Part shown: piece by piece, positions 33,660-42,855 of the stretch | How positions within the stretch are numbered: the first letter of the stretch is position 1 | How the letters are laid out: the number at the start of each line of letters is the position of its first letter | NCBI RefSeq assembly: GCF_015679325.1 | Contig: NZ_JADPVI010000001.1 | Span: forward strand, 1,550,001 to 1,614,000 | Reading direction: 5' to 3' | DNA length: 64,000 bases | Source: Kaistella gelatinilytica | GTDB lineage: Bacteria; Bacteroidota; Bacteroidia; Flavobacteriales; Weeksellaceae | Notes under the pieces: model-generated | Told to the model about the DNA's origin: nothing | Databases searched by the model: none | What the model saw: only the letters and a program-made list of their open reading frames with translations | Program-made: the position numbers and the translations under genes

Positions 33660-35801
33660 TTATTTCTTCAAATATTCGTCAAAATAATCGGTTACTTTTT
33701 GCATTAAATGAACGCGGTCTTTTCCTAAAACATTGTGTTCGTGGCCTGGATAAACAAAATAATCCATCTGAACGCCATTGTCAACTGCTGCTTTCACAAA
33801 TTTGATCGAATGCTGCCAAACTACAACATTATCCTGCGTGCCATGAATCATCAGCAAATGACCTTTTAAATTCTGAACTTTATCTAAAAGATTCGCCTGT
33901 TTGTAACCTTCAGGATTTTTTTGCGGCGTGTCCATATATCTTTCGGTGTACATAATTTCGTACAAATTCCAGTCAATTACGGGTCCACCTGCAACGCCTA
34001 CTTTGAAAACTTCGGGATGTTTGAGCATAAAACTGGTGGTCATAAATCCGCCGAAACTCCAGCCATGAATCCCGAGTTTATCGGCATTTACATAAGGTAA
34101 AGATTTTAAATATTCAACACCTTTGAGCTGATCATTCATTTCGACATCTCCCAAATGGCGGAATACGGCCTGTTCAAAATTTAAACCACGGTTTGAAGAA
34201 CCTCGTCCATCCATGGAAAAAACAATGTACCCTCGTTGCGCCATATATTCGTACCACAAATTGCCGGAAGCCGGGAATGAATTGGTAATCAACTGAGCAT
34301 GTGGACCATTGTATAAATAAACAATGACGGGATATTTTTTATTAGCGTCAAAATCTGTGGGCAGAATAATTTTTCCGTAAAGCGGCGTTCCATCGTCTGC
34401 TTTTAGCGTAATGTTTTTTATTTCTGGTCTTTGATAATTTTTCAAAGGATTTTCCGCCGTCAGAATATTTTTGGATTTATCGGTTGATGTATTAATTATA
34501 TCAATGACTCTCGGCGTCGTCGCATTGCTGTAAACGTCGTAAAGATGAGTTCCGTCTTTGCTCAAAATTCCGGAATGCATTCCTGGATCGGTATCTAATT
34601 TTTTGGTTTGAAAAGTAAGCCAGTTGATTTTATATAAATGCCTTTCCAATGGAGTTTCCTGCGTCGAAACATAGTAAACTTCTTTCTTTTTTTCATTGAA
34701 ACCGAGGAGATCGGTAACTACGAAATTTCCTTTTGTCAACTGAGAAACCAGCCCTGTTTCTAAATTATAATGGAAAAGATGATTATAACCGGTGCGCTGA
34801 CTTTGCCAGATAAAATCGGTATTAGAATTCGGAAAAAAAGTAAGTTGATGTTGTGGTTCAACGTATTTTTCAGATTTTTCCTCAAAGATCGTTTTGAGAA
34901 GATTTCCAGTAACCGCATCGTATTGATTGAGTTGCATATCATTCTGATCACGGTTTAAAACGCCTACGAAAATCGATTTCGAATCTGGACTCCAGGTCAC
35001 TGAAGTCAAATACTGTTCTGGATCGCCTTCGATATTCAGGAATATTTTTTTATTCGTTTTAGTATTAAAAACACCTAAAGTCACATGATGAGAAGGCGTT
35101 CCCGCCATTGGATATTTAATGTTTTTATTCACTGCAGGAATTACGCTCCAGTCAATAATTGGGTAATCTTTGACCATACTTTGATCCATTCGGTAAAAAG
35201 CGATCTGGGAATTATCGGGTGCGATAAAAATTCCTTTCGTGATGCCAAATTCTCTCTGGTGAACGGCTTGTCCGTTGACAATATCTTCGTTTTTATCATC
35301 GGTGATCGCAGTGACTTTACCGTTCTTATTGACAAAAAGATTGTTCTTCACGGTATACACAAATCCTTGATTATCACTGAATATTTCGGTATTATCTGCG
35401 TCGTCCTGTAACTTGATCCAATCCTTTACGTTCCACTCTTTTCCGCTTTTTTCTATCCAGAAATATTTAGAGTTTTGGGTGAAATACCCTTTGTCTTTAT
35501 TGATAAAAGTAATTTGAGGAAAAGTTTTTAGAAGATTTTCCCCGGAAAGATTTTTATTTAATTGGTAAAGAGAAACTAAGGTGTCCTGTTTTAAACTTGG
35601 AACTTCGGTGATGAGATATCCGTTTTTAGTTCCCTGATAAAATGATTTACTATCATCGCTCCAGGAAAACTGAGCAATATTTTTCACCGCCAAATTGCTT
35701 CGAAGTCCATTTACGGATTCGGCAATGGTAAATTTTTGTTGTTGAGCAAAGAAAAAACTTCCTGTAAGCAGGATTAAGTAAGTAAATTTTGAAAATTTCA
35801 T
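33660..35801 (-). CDS. S9-family (DPP-IV-like) serine peptidase
   Basis: A 713-residue exported peptidase. The signal peptide ends near residue 20 (SFFFAQ). An N-terminal eight-bladed propeller (about 40-460, with YRMDQSMVKDYPIIDW as in DPP-IV) is followed by an alpha/beta hydrolase domain. The triad is visible: Ser582 in GWSFGGF, Asp657 in HGTQDNVV, His689 in PGHEHN. It should remove X-Pro or similar dipeptides in the periplasm. It has a DPP-IV-type N-terminal Glu/Arg environment only in part, so substrate preference is open. Confidence 0.92.
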   Translation of the reverse strand: MKFSKFTYLILLTGSFFFAQQQKFTIAESVNGLRSNLAVKNIAQFSWSDDSKSFYQGTKNGYLITEVPSLKQDTLVSLYQLNKNLSGENLLKTFPQITFINKDKGYFTQNSKYFWIEKSGKEWNVKDWIKLQDDADNTEIFSDNQGFVYTVKNNLFVNKNGKVTAITDDKNEDIVNGQAVHQREFGITKGIFIAPDNSQIAFYRMDQSMVKDYPIIDWSVIPAVNKNIKYPMAGTPSHHVTLGVFNTKTNKKIFLNIEGDPEQYLTSVTWSPDSKSIFVGVLNRDQNDMQLNQYDAVTGNLLKTIFEEKSEKYVEPQHQLTFFPNSNTDFIWQSQRTGYNHLFHYNLETGLVSQLTKGNFVVTDLLGFNEKKKEVYYVSTQETPLERHLYKINWLTFQTKKLDTDPGMHSGILSKDGTHLYDVYSNATTPRVIDIINTSTDKSKNILTAENPLKNYQRPEIKNITLKADDGTPLYGKIILPTDFDANKKYPVIVYLYNGPHAQLITNSFPASGNLWYEYMAQRGYIVFSMDGRGSSNRGLNFEQAVFRHLGDVEMNDQLKGVEYLKSLPYVNADKLGIHGWSFGGFMTTSFMLKHPEVFKVGVAGGPVIDWNLYEIMYTERYMDTPQKNPEGYKQANLLDKVQNLKGHLLMIHGTQDNVVVWQHSIKFVKAAVDNGVQMDYFVYPGHEHNVLGKDRVHLMQKVTDYFDEYLKK

Positions 35802-35911
35802 TTCTTAGATTTAAGTGCTTAAAAGTAAGAAATAAAACTGAAACTGTTAAGGAAATGTTAATTTAAAAAATCAACCATTAGTATTACCAAAAAAAGTAAC
35901 CTTCTTTTCTG

Positions 35912-36607
35912 CTAGTAAATATTTCCGGCGAAAGGATCGTGCGCAGATTTTGTCGCATTCCACTTATATTGATGCGTCCAGTATGCAACTTTCATCGATA
36001 AGATCCCCAAACCTGCACCGAATAAGACGTCGGAAAGGTAATGTCTGTTATTGGCGATCCTCAAAACACCGACTGTAGATGCAACTCCGTAAGCAGCATA
36101 AGGAACCCATTTGTAATCTTTTCCGTATTCGATGGAAAGCATCGTAGCGCCGGCAAAAGCATTTGCAGTATGACCGGAAGGAAAAGAGAGCGCAGTTCCA
36201 TCGGGGCGGGTTTCTTTCAAAGTATTTTTTAAAATGAGCACCAATCCGAGATTAATTATTTGTCCTTTTATTAGAATCGCAGTTCTATTTTTCCAGTCGG
36301 TTTTCGGTTTCATTCCCGCGAACTCAAAACCGTAAACTGCGACAAAAGGCGCAAACTGTAAATAATCGTCGGCGTGATTCTGGAAATTTGAAAAATTCTT
36401 ATTCCGCTCTGCCGCTACCTGATTATTCCAGGAATTTTTACCATGACCTCCTGCAATAACTCCCGTCATCATTAATCCCACAGGAACATACATTTTTTTA
36501 TACTGAAATTCGAAACGACTGTTATGTAATTGTAAAGAATCTTTTTGTTGCGCAAAAAGTACATTACCGAACATTATCATTACAAAAAACAGCTGTATTT
36601 TTTTCAT
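35912..36607 (-). CDS. PAP2-family phosphatase
   Basis: From the ATG at 36607, 231 residues with a signal sequence (LFFVMIMFGNVLFAQ). A further in-frame ATG at 36625 overlaps the promoter box and is rejected. The PAP2 signature is present: KNTLKETRPDG (motif 1, K-x6-RP), SFPSGHTANAFA (motif 2) and ANNRHYLSDVLFGAGLG (motif 3, R-x5-H-x3-D). It should dephosphorylate a lipid phosphate such as undecaprenyl or phosphatidate. Confidence 0.9.
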   Translation of the reverse strand: MKKIQLFFVMIMFGNVLFAQQKDSLQLHNSRFEFQYKKMYVPVGLMMTGVIAGGHGKNSWNNQVAAERNKNFSNFQNHADDYLQFAPFVAVYGFEFAGMKPKTDWKNRTAILIKGQIINLGLVLILKNTLKETRPDGTALSFPSGHTANAFAGATMLSIEYGKDYKWVPYAAYGVASTVGVLRIANNRHYLSDVLFGAGLGILSMKVAYWTHQYKWNATKSAHDPFAGNIY

Positions 36608-36622
36608 GGTAGAGAATTGAGA

Positions 36623-36630
36623 CAAATATA
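36623..36630 (-). promoter_or_regulatory. -7 promoter box of the PAP2 gene
   Basis: The minus strand reads TATATTTG, a perfect TAnnTTTG match, 15 bases upstream of the start at 36607. Confidence 0.5.
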
Positions 36631-36681
36631 AAAATTTATCATTTACTATCCTACATCAAGAATAATCAATTCTGAACAACC

Positions 36682-36689
36682 TAAATTTG
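36682..36689 (+). promoter_or_regulatory. -7 promoter box of the YceI gene
   Basis: TAAATTTG is a perfect TAnnTTTG match 30 bases upstream of the ATG at 36720. It overlaps the TTG at 36687, so that earlier frame start is rejected. Confidence 0.5.
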
Positions 36690-36719
36690 CTATTCATTAA
36701 CCAACTAAAAAACAACAAA

Positions 36720-37229
36720 ATGACAACAAAATGGAATTTAGATCCGACTCACAGTGAAATTACTTTTAAAGTAAGACATATGATGATTTCTAATGTTAAA
36801 GGAAACTTTAATAATTTTACAGCAACACTGGAAACGGAAGACGATACTTTCAAAAATTCAACCGTCAAAGCAACGCTGCAGACTGATTCGGTGGATACTA
36901 ATAATGCAGATCGCGACACTCATTTAAAAAGTGCAGAGTTTTTTAATGTGGAAGCAAACCCTGAAATCACTTTCGAAAGCGATTCATTAAACAACGAAAT
37001 TACAGGAAATCTAATGATCAACGGAGTGACAAAACCCGTAAAACTGGACGTTGATTTCGGAGGAATTAATATTGATCCATGGGGAAATACAAAAGCAGGT
37101 TTCTCTTTTGAAGGAAAAATTAATCGTAAAGATTTTGGTCTGAACTGGAATGCTGCTCTGGAAACTGGTGGTGTAATGGTTTCAGATGAAGTGAAGATCG
37201 CAGGAGAACTGCAGTTTGTAAAAGCTTAA
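36720..37229 (+). CDS. YceI-family lipid/isoprenoid-binding protein
   Basis: A 169-residue lipocalin-like barrel without a signal peptide. WNLDPTHSEITFKVRHMMISNVKGNF is the family opening (DPxHSxxxFxxxH), and the C-terminal GKINRKDFGLNWN is the second signature. YceI proteins bind polyisoprenoids such as ubiquinone precursors. The absence of a signal suggests a cytoplasmic form, as in many Flavobacteriia. Confidence 0.92.
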   Translation: MTTKWNLDPTHSEITFKVRHMMISNVKGNFNNFTATLETEDDTFKNSTVKATLQTDSVDTNNADRDTHLKSAEFFNVEANPEITFESDSLNNEITGNLMINGVTKPVKLDVDFGGINIDPWGNTKAGFSFEGKINRKDFGLNWNAALETGGVMVSDEVKIAGELQFVKA

Positions 37230-37248
37230 GTTTTCTACGCTCAAAAAT

Positions 37249-37280
37249 AAAAAGTTCACCTTATTCGGGTGAACTTTTTT
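37249..37280 (+). terminator. Terminator after the YceI gene
   Basis: AAAAAGTTCACC (37249-37260) pairs perfectly with GGTGAACTTTTT (37268-37279), followed by more T. It is 20 bases past the stop and also faces the convergent gene. Confidence 0.9.
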
Positions 37281-37302
37281 TATGAATACGATCGACTTTT
37301 TT

Positions 37303-37914
37303 TTAGAAAAAATACCAGAAATTAGAGTTGTACGATTTCGAAATTTTTGTGGAACATCGGTTGAGAAAAACCTCCATGTCTACTTTATCGATCACATGCT
37401 CATTGGAATAATCAAACTGCGGTCTTTTTTCAGCAGATTTCTTGATTTCACCATTTCTATAGGTAACGGTCCAGATGTAAGACAGATTAGTCTCCGCAGT
37501 TTCCGGTTCAAATGCCACTTTTTTATCTGTTGCTCTCACTTCCTTAAAAGCATTGACTCCAATATCACATTTTACATTATCATTGGTAAGACTATTTGAA
37601 GTCGGCGCAATTACTTTGATCAACTTCTCACATTTCGACTTTCCATCTTTCGTTTTAATTTCTAAAGATAAAAGCGCCGATCCAGGAACAGCACCTTTTA
37701 CGGTAAGATCATTTTTTTTCGTGTCGCTTTCTAAAAGTATTTTTTGGTCTAAATACGTCCATTGATAACAATCTAAACATTCCGCCGCGTCACTATTTGT
37801 TGCGGTATAAATCTGCCTTTCTCCGACCTGAAGCTGATCTGCACCAGTGATTGTACATTGGGAAAAAGCTAAACCAAAGTTCAGCAATGCGAAGATGAAT
37901 AGAATTTTTTTCAT
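37303..37914 (-). CDS. Exported protein of unknown function
   Basis: A 203-residue protein with a signal peptide (about 1-18, ends AFSQ). The body has six or more Cys and Ig/PKD-like strands (DQLQVGERQIYTATN, VPGSALLSLEIKTKDGKS). No family recognised. It lies 16 bases downstream of the acyl-CoA carboxylase gene on the same strand. Confidence 0.7.
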   Translation of the reverse strand: MKKILFIFALLNFGLAFSQCTITGADQLQVGERQIYTATNSDAAECLDCYQWTYLDQKILLESDTKKNDLTVKGAVPGSALLSLEIKTKDGKSKCEKLIKVIAPTSNSLTNDNVKCDIGVNAFKEVRATDKKVAFEPETAETNLSYIWTVTYRNGEIKKSAEKRPQFDYSNEHVIDKVDMEVFLNRCSTKISKSYNSNFWYFF

Positions 37915-37929
37915 GGTTTGTGTTTTTAA

Positions 37930-39558
37930 TTATACTTGAATGACTCCTAAATTAAATTTTTCGGTGATCGGCGAATGATTTGCCGCTTCAATTCCCATAG
38001 AGATCCATTTTCTGGTATCAATCGGATTAATGATCGCATCGGTCCACAATCTTGCCGCAGCATAAGTTGGTTCGGTTTGTTTCTGATATTTTTTCGAAAT
38101 AGTATCCAGAATTTCCTGATGTTCTTCTTCTGAAATTACTTTTCCCTGCTTTTTTAAGGTTGAAGTTTGAATTTGTGCCAAAACTTTCGCAGCCTGACTT
38201 CCGCCCATTACTGCCAATTCTGACCACGGCCACGCTACGATCAATCTTGGATCATAAGCTTTTCCGCACATAGCATAATTTCCGGCACCATAAGAATTTC
38301 CAGTGATTACCGTAAATTTTGGCACTATAGAATTTGCTACAGCATTTACCATTTTCGCTCCGTCTTTGATGATTCCGCCATGTTCAGATTTTGAACCGAC
38401 CATAAATCCGGTTACATCCTGTAAGAAAAGCAATGGGATTTTTCTTTGGTTACAGTTCGCAATAAACCGTGTTGATTTATCTGCAGAATCCGAATAAATT
38501 ACACCACCAAACTGCATTTCTCCTTTTCCGTTTTTTACTAATTTTCTCTGGTTCGCTACAATTCCGACACTCCAACCATCGATTCTTGCCGTTGCACAAA
38601 TGATGGATTTGCCATAATCTCCTTTATATTCTTCAAATTCAGAATTATCAACTAAACATTTGATGATATTAAAAGTATCGTATTGATCACCTCGGGAAAC
38701 CGGCATGTGTCCAAAAATATCTTCTATTTTTTCTTTCGGTGGAAAGCTTTCGGTTCGGTCGAAACCTGCTTTTTCATAATCACCGATCGATTTCATTATC
38801 GTCCTAATCCGATCAAGCGCATCTTTATCGTCTTTGGCTTTATAGTCTGTTACTCCAGAAATTTCGCAATGCGTTGTCGCGCCGCCTAAACTTTCATTAT
38901 CAATGGTTTCGCCGATTGCAGCTTTTACCAGATAACTTCCCGCCAAAAATATAGATCCTGTCTTGTCAACGATCATCGCTTCGTCGCTCATGATCGGGAG
39001 ATATGCGCCACCTGCAACACAACTTCCCATTACGGCAGAGATCTGGATAATTCCCATTGAACTCATTTTCGCGTTATTTCGGAAAATTCTGCCAAAATGT
39101 TCTTTATCAGGGAAAATTTCGTCCTGCATCGGAAGAAAAACTCCTGCAGAATCTACCAGATAAATGATCGGCAATCTGTTTTCCATAGAAATTTCCTGCG
39201 CACGAAGATTTTTCTTCGCAGTAATTGGAAACCAGGCTCCAGCTTTTACGGATGCATCATTCGCAACTACCAAACATTGCTTCCCGGAAACGTAACCCAT
39301 TACGACTACAACTCCTGCACTTGGACAACCACCTTGTTCTTCGTACATTTCATAACCGGCGAAAGCACCAATTTCTATAGAATCTGAATTTTTATCCAGC
39401 AAATATTCCACTCTTTCACGAGCCGTTAATTTGCCTTCATCGCGCTGTTTTTGCAAACGTTTTTCGCCACCGCCTTTTTTGATTTCGGTGAGCAAACTGT
39501 TGATCGCGCTGAGTTTTAATTTATTTTGATCTTCTCTTTTATTAAATTCTAAATCCAT
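37930..39558 (-). CDS. Acyl-CoA carboxylase beta subunit (methylcrotonyl-CoA carboxylase type)
   Basis: From the ATG at 39558, 542 residues. The carboxyltransferase pattern is of the methylcrotonyl-CoA type: YLVDSAGVFLPMQDEIFPDK, FGRIFRNNAKMSSMGI, VMGSCVAGGAYLPIMSDE, and FLQDVTGFMVGSKSEHGGIIKDGAKM in the second half. It transfers CO2 from carboxybiotin to an acyl-CoA, most likely in leucine breakdown. The biotin-bearing alpha subunit is not in this window. A frame extending 19 residues upstream exists and looks non-coding. Confidence 0.9.
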   Translation of the reverse strand: MDLEFNKREDQNKLKLSAINSLLTEIKKGGGEKRLQKQRDEGKLTARERVEYLLDKNSDSIEIGAFAGYEMYEEQGGCPSAGVVVVMGYVSGKQCLVVANDASVKAGAWFPITAKKNLRAQEISMENRLPIIYLVDSAGVFLPMQDEIFPDKEHFGRIFRNNAKMSSMGIIQISAVMGSCVAGGAYLPIMSDEAMIVDKTGSIFLAGSYLVKAAIGETIDNESLGGATTHCEISGVTDYKAKDDKDALDRIRTIMKSIGDYEKAGFDRTESFPPKEKIEDIFGHMPVSRGDQYDTFNIIKCLVDNSEFEEYKGDYGKSIICATARIDGWSVGIVANQRKLVKNGKGEMQFGGVIYSDSADKSTRFIANCNQRKIPLLFLQDVTGFMVGSKSEHGGIIKDGAKMVNAVANSIVPKFTVITGNSYGAGNYAMCGKAYDPRLIVAWPWSELAVMGGSQAAKVLAQIQTSTLKKQGKVISEEEHQEILDTISKKYQKQTEPTYAAARLWTDAIINPIDTRKWISMGIEAANHSPITEKFNLGVIQV

Positions 39559-39791
39559 TGTTAAAAAAAATTTTCCTAAAGGTAAGATTTTTAATCCTAT
39601 TTCCTTTAGACCCAAGGCTTTGCGGTAATCATTTGAATTTCAGAAAATTAATTGAAGATTTTTAACTTCTAAGCCGCTTTTCTACCAAAATAAAATTTCT
39701 GTTTTTCCGTTATTGAAATAGAAAAGTGATCATCGATTGATGAGATTTTAAAATTTAGTTCCTCGTTTTTTTAATAGTTTATTATTTGAAG

Positions 39792-39825
39792 ACCCCAAAA
39801 ATTGCGAAGATTTTTGGGGTTTTTG
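39792..39825 (+). terminator. Orphan terminator-like hairpin
   Basis: ACCCCAAAAAT (39792-39802) pairs perfectly with ATTTTTGGGGT (39810-39820), followed by TTTTTG. No + strand gene ends ahead of it; the left neighbour is transcribed away. The rest of the 39559-39914 gap is AT-rich and holds no ORF I can support. Confidence 0.7.
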
Positions 39826-39880
39826 TGTAAATTCTCTGGAAATCAGCCTGATCTTTCGCCATTAATTTAAAAGGGAATTG

Positions 39881-39888
39881 TAGATTTG
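39881..39888 (+). promoter_or_regulatory. -7 promoter box of the EamA gene
   Basis: TAGATTTG is a perfect TAnnTTTG match 26 bases upstream of the GTG at 39915; TTTC at 39854-39857 is a degenerate -33. Confidence 0.5.
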
Positions 39889-39914
39889 CAGAAGTTTAAA
39901 AAAAGTATATAATA

Positions 39915-40802
39915 GTGTTCAAAAATTCCGCACTTTTCCGACTGCATCTCATCGTATTTTTGTGGGGTTTTACCGCAATTTTAGGAAAACTCATTCATGC
40001 CAATGCACACATTCTGGTTTTTTACCGAATGGCTTTTGCTTCAGTTTTTCTTTATATTTTCATTCGATTTATTAAAAGAGAAAGCTTACATGTTCCTAGA
40101 AAACTCCTGATTCAGCTGGCTGCGATCGGCGGATTTATGGCAGCTCACTGGTTTTGCTTTTTTTACTCCATTAAGGTTTCCAATGTTTCAATCGCATTGA
40201 GTTGTCTTTCGCTTTCTACCCTATTTGCTGCGATTTTAGAACCAATTATTTTCAAACGGAAAGTCGATCTCTCCGAAGTCATTATGGGAATCGTCATCGT
40301 AATTTGCATGGCTTTAATTTTTAAAACCGAATTCCATTATAAAGAAGGGATCTTTTATGGAATTTTAACCGCACTTTTCGGTACCGTATTTTCTGTTTTT
40401 AATGGCAAGATCTTTGGCAAAACAAGTTCGGGAAATATTATTTTCTATGAAATATTTTCGGGTTTCCTTTTACTAAGTCTATTTTATTTGGCGACGGGAG
40501 AAATTTCGCAAGTCAATGAAATAAGTTATCGTGATTTAGCGTTAGTCATATTACTGGCAAGTTTTTTTACAGCTTTCCCAATGTTAGAATCGGTGAAACT
40601 GATGAAATATATTTCGCCTTTTACCCTGATTTTAACAGTTAATCTGGAACCTGTGTATGGGATCATTCTTGCTTACTTTATCTTTGGTGATTCAGAACAA
40701 ATGAGTCCTATCTTTTATGGTGCATCTTTAATTATGATCTTAGCGATCGTTGCCAACGGAATTATTAAGTCCAGAAAAATGGCGAAAAAAGTAGAAGTTT
40801 GA
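39915..40802 (+). CDS. EamA-family (DMT) transporter
   Basis: A 295-residue membrane protein with ten predicted helices in two EamA repeats (first repeat begins LHLIVFLWGFTAILGKL; second near FYGILTALFGTVFSVFNGKIFG). The start is GTG at 39915; no ATG precedes the first helix. The family exports metabolites such as amino acids or purines; the substrate cannot be read. Its stop codon overlaps the ATG of the next gene by one base (TGATG), which couples the two. Confidence 0.85.
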   Translation: MFKNSALFRLHLIVFLWGFTAILGKLIHANAHILVFYRMAFASVFLYIFIRFIKRESLHVPRKLLIQLAAIGGFMAAHWFCFFYSIKVSNVSIALSCLSLSTLFAAILEPIIFKRKVDLSEVIMGIVIVICMALIFKTEFHYKEGIFYGILTALFGTVFSVFNGKIFGKTSSGNIIFYEIFSGFLLLSLFYLATGEISQVNEISYRDLALVILLASFFTAFPMLESVKLMKYISPFTLILTVNLEPVYGIILAYFIFGDSEQMSPIFYGASLIMILAIVANGIIKSRKMAKKVEV

Positions 40803-41884
40803 TGAAAAAAATATTCTTTACCCTTTTTATCTTTTACGGAATTTTTTCTGAGGCACAGATCGTCCGAAAATATTCTAATGAATTTCTAAACATTGGAGCC
40901 GGCGCAAGAGGTCTCGCAATGGGCGGTGCAGTAATTTCAAGTCAAGGCGATGTGTATTCTCCAATGTGGAATCCCGCAGGATTAATTGGTATTGACCGTG
41001 ATTGGCAAGGTGCGGCGATGCACGCAGAATATTTCGAGTCGATCGCCAAATATGATTATATCGCTTATGCAAAACCTCTGGATAATAATGGCGGCGTTTT
41101 CGCGGTTTCCGTGGTGCGTCTCGGCGTAGATAATATTTTAAATACCACGCAACTTATCGATGCAGAAGGAAATATTGACTACGATAAGATCACCAGTTTT
41201 TCCCAGTCAGATTACGCTGCTTTGCTTTCTTACGCATTTCGTCCGGGAGGTGATCAACATCTTGCGGTCGGAATTAATGCTAAATTAGTTTACAGAAATG
41301 TAGGAAAATTTGCGAGTGGATATGGTTTCGGATTCGATGTCGGGGTTTTGTATAAAACAGATACTGGCTGGAATTATGGCGCAATGTTGCGTGATGCTAC
41401 AACCACTGTCAATTTCTGGACCGTGAATCAAAGCGAACTTTCTGCAATCGTGAATGGCGAAGAATTTAATCCCGCTCCAAAAGATAAACTGGAGATCACC
41501 ATGCCAAAACTGAATATCGGCATCAGTAAAAATTTTGAGATCAGCCGCGATCTAGAATTACTGCCGGAAGCTGGTGTAAATATCGATTTTGCGAAAACGG
41601 CGGCTCTAGTCTCAACAAGTTTCGCAAGTATCACGCCGTACGCAGGAGCAGAACTGAAATTTCAGGATATGATCTTTGTCAGACTTGGGGTGAACAGATT
41701 TCAAACTATTACTGACATTGAGGATTTAAAAAGAAAAATATCCTTTCAACCCAGTGCCGGAATCGGTATCAAATACCAAGGTTTAACTTTAGATTATGCG
41801 ATCACCAACTCGGGGATCGGCGGTTCTAATTTCTACTCTAATTTCTTTTCTTTGAAATTAGATATGGGCGATTTTAGGAATTAA
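40802..41884 (+). CDS. PorV/PorQ-family outer-membrane beta-barrel protein
   Basis: A 360-residue protein from the ATG at 40802. The signal peptide ends SEAQ (about 18). The opening NIGAGARGLAMGGAVISSQGDVYSPMWNPAGL is the FadL-like PorV/PorQ signature (split here by function: Gly-rich turn, then MWNPAGL). Amphipathic strands run to a final aromatic-rich LKLDMGDF. Relatives are T9SS outer-membrane components, but many paralogues of unknown role exist, so it is not assigned as PorV itself. Confidence 0.8.
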   Translation: MKKIFFTLFIFYGIFSEAQIVRKYSNEFLNIGAGARGLAMGGAVISSQGDVYSPMWNPAGLIGIDRDWQGAAMHAEYFESIAKYDYIAYAKPLDNNGGVFAVSVVRLGVDNILNTTQLIDAEGNIDYDKITSFSQSDYAALLSYAFRPGGDQHLAVGINAKLVYRNVGKFASGYGFGFDVGVLYKTDTGWNYGAMLRDATTTVNFWTVNQSELSAIVNGEEFNPAPKDKLEITMPKLNIGISKNFEISRDLELLPEAGVNIDFAKTAALVSTSFASITPYAGAELKFQDMIFVRLGVNRFQTITDIEDLKRKISFQPSAGIGIKYQGLTLDYAITNSGIGGSNFYSNFFSLKLDMGDFRN

Positions 41885-41997
41885 TAAGGATTAATTTAGA
41901 AGAACTCCTCTTTCTTCAAAATATAGTTGACGTTCATGTCGATTAATTTCATTTATTTACTTTAGAAAAATTCATAACTTCACTTCAAATTTAATTA

Positions 41998-42798
41998 ATG
42001 AAAAAATTCCTGCAAATTTCAGCGCTATTTCTTATTACTTTCTTTTATGGCCAACAAATTTCGGCCTATCAATATATTCGTGTTCCGGAAAAATTCAAAG
42101 ATGCAAAGTCAAACAAATATGGTCTTAACGTCCTTTTGGGCAAGAAATTGAAAGCGAAAAAGTTCGTTATTCTTAGCGAAAATCCGCAAAACAGCATGAC
42201 GGAAAATAATGATCCATGTGAAGTTTTAAGTGCAGAAATTATCGATGTCAGCAATATGTTTACGAATAAAGTGCGGCTCGATTTCAAAGACTGCAACGAA
42301 AAAAGTGTAGCAAGCTTCGAAGGTAAATCTAAAATAAAAGACTTTGAAGAAGGAATGAAGGATGCGCTGCAAGACGCCATGATGAAAATAGCAGTATCAA
42401 ATCCTGTAAAAGGTTTAGTTGCAGTTCAAAAAGAATCAGTTCCCGTAACTATTCAAAAAGAAGAAAAAGTAAGAGAAACTGTAAAAGTTGTAAGCAGTAA
42501 AGTTCCGACGGCAATTACGAATAAAGCAGAATCACCAACGATCCAAAAGGCAGAAGTTTACACCAATGGAACTTTAACTTTAAATAAAATTGTTCTTTTA
42601 AATGGTGAATTTATTCTGGCGAATCCGAACAGTTCTGTTCCTTACGGGATTTTCAAACCTTCCTCCAAAAAAGATACTTATCGTGTGCAATTGAGCGACG
42701 GAACAACAACTTTGGGATATTTGGAAGACGGCAAAATATTGGTTGAAGTCCCTAATTCTGATGGAACTTTCAAAAATGAAGTTTTTTCGAAAAAGTAA
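41998..42798 (+). CDS. Exported protein of unknown function
   Basis: A 266-residue protein with signal peptide (about 1-18, FFYGQQ). A YQYIRVPEKFKD segment opens the mature part; residues 120-195 form a low-complexity Val/Lys/Glu linker; the C-terminus (GEFILANPNSSVPYGIFKPS, then VQLSDGTTTLGYL) looks like a small beta domain. TACTTTAG at 41958-41965 is a near-consensus -7 box. No family recognised. Confidence 0.72.
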   Translation: MKKFLQISALFLITFFYGQQISAYQYIRVPEKFKDAKSNKYGLNVLLGKKLKAKKFVILSENPQNSMTENNDPCEVLSAEIIDVSNMFTNKVRLDFKDCNEKSVASFEGKSKIKDFEEGMKDALQDAMMKIAVSNPVKGLVAVQKESVPVTIQKEEKVRETVKVVSSKVPTAITNKAESPTIQKAEVYTNGTLTLNKIVLLNGEFILANPNSSVPYGIFKPSSKKDTYRVQLSDGTTTLGYLEDGKILVEVPNSDGTFKNEVFSKK

Positions 42799-42855
42799 AA
42801 TCTTTTTATGGTCATGCAAAATGAATAATTAAGTAAACCATCAGTAAAATAATAC

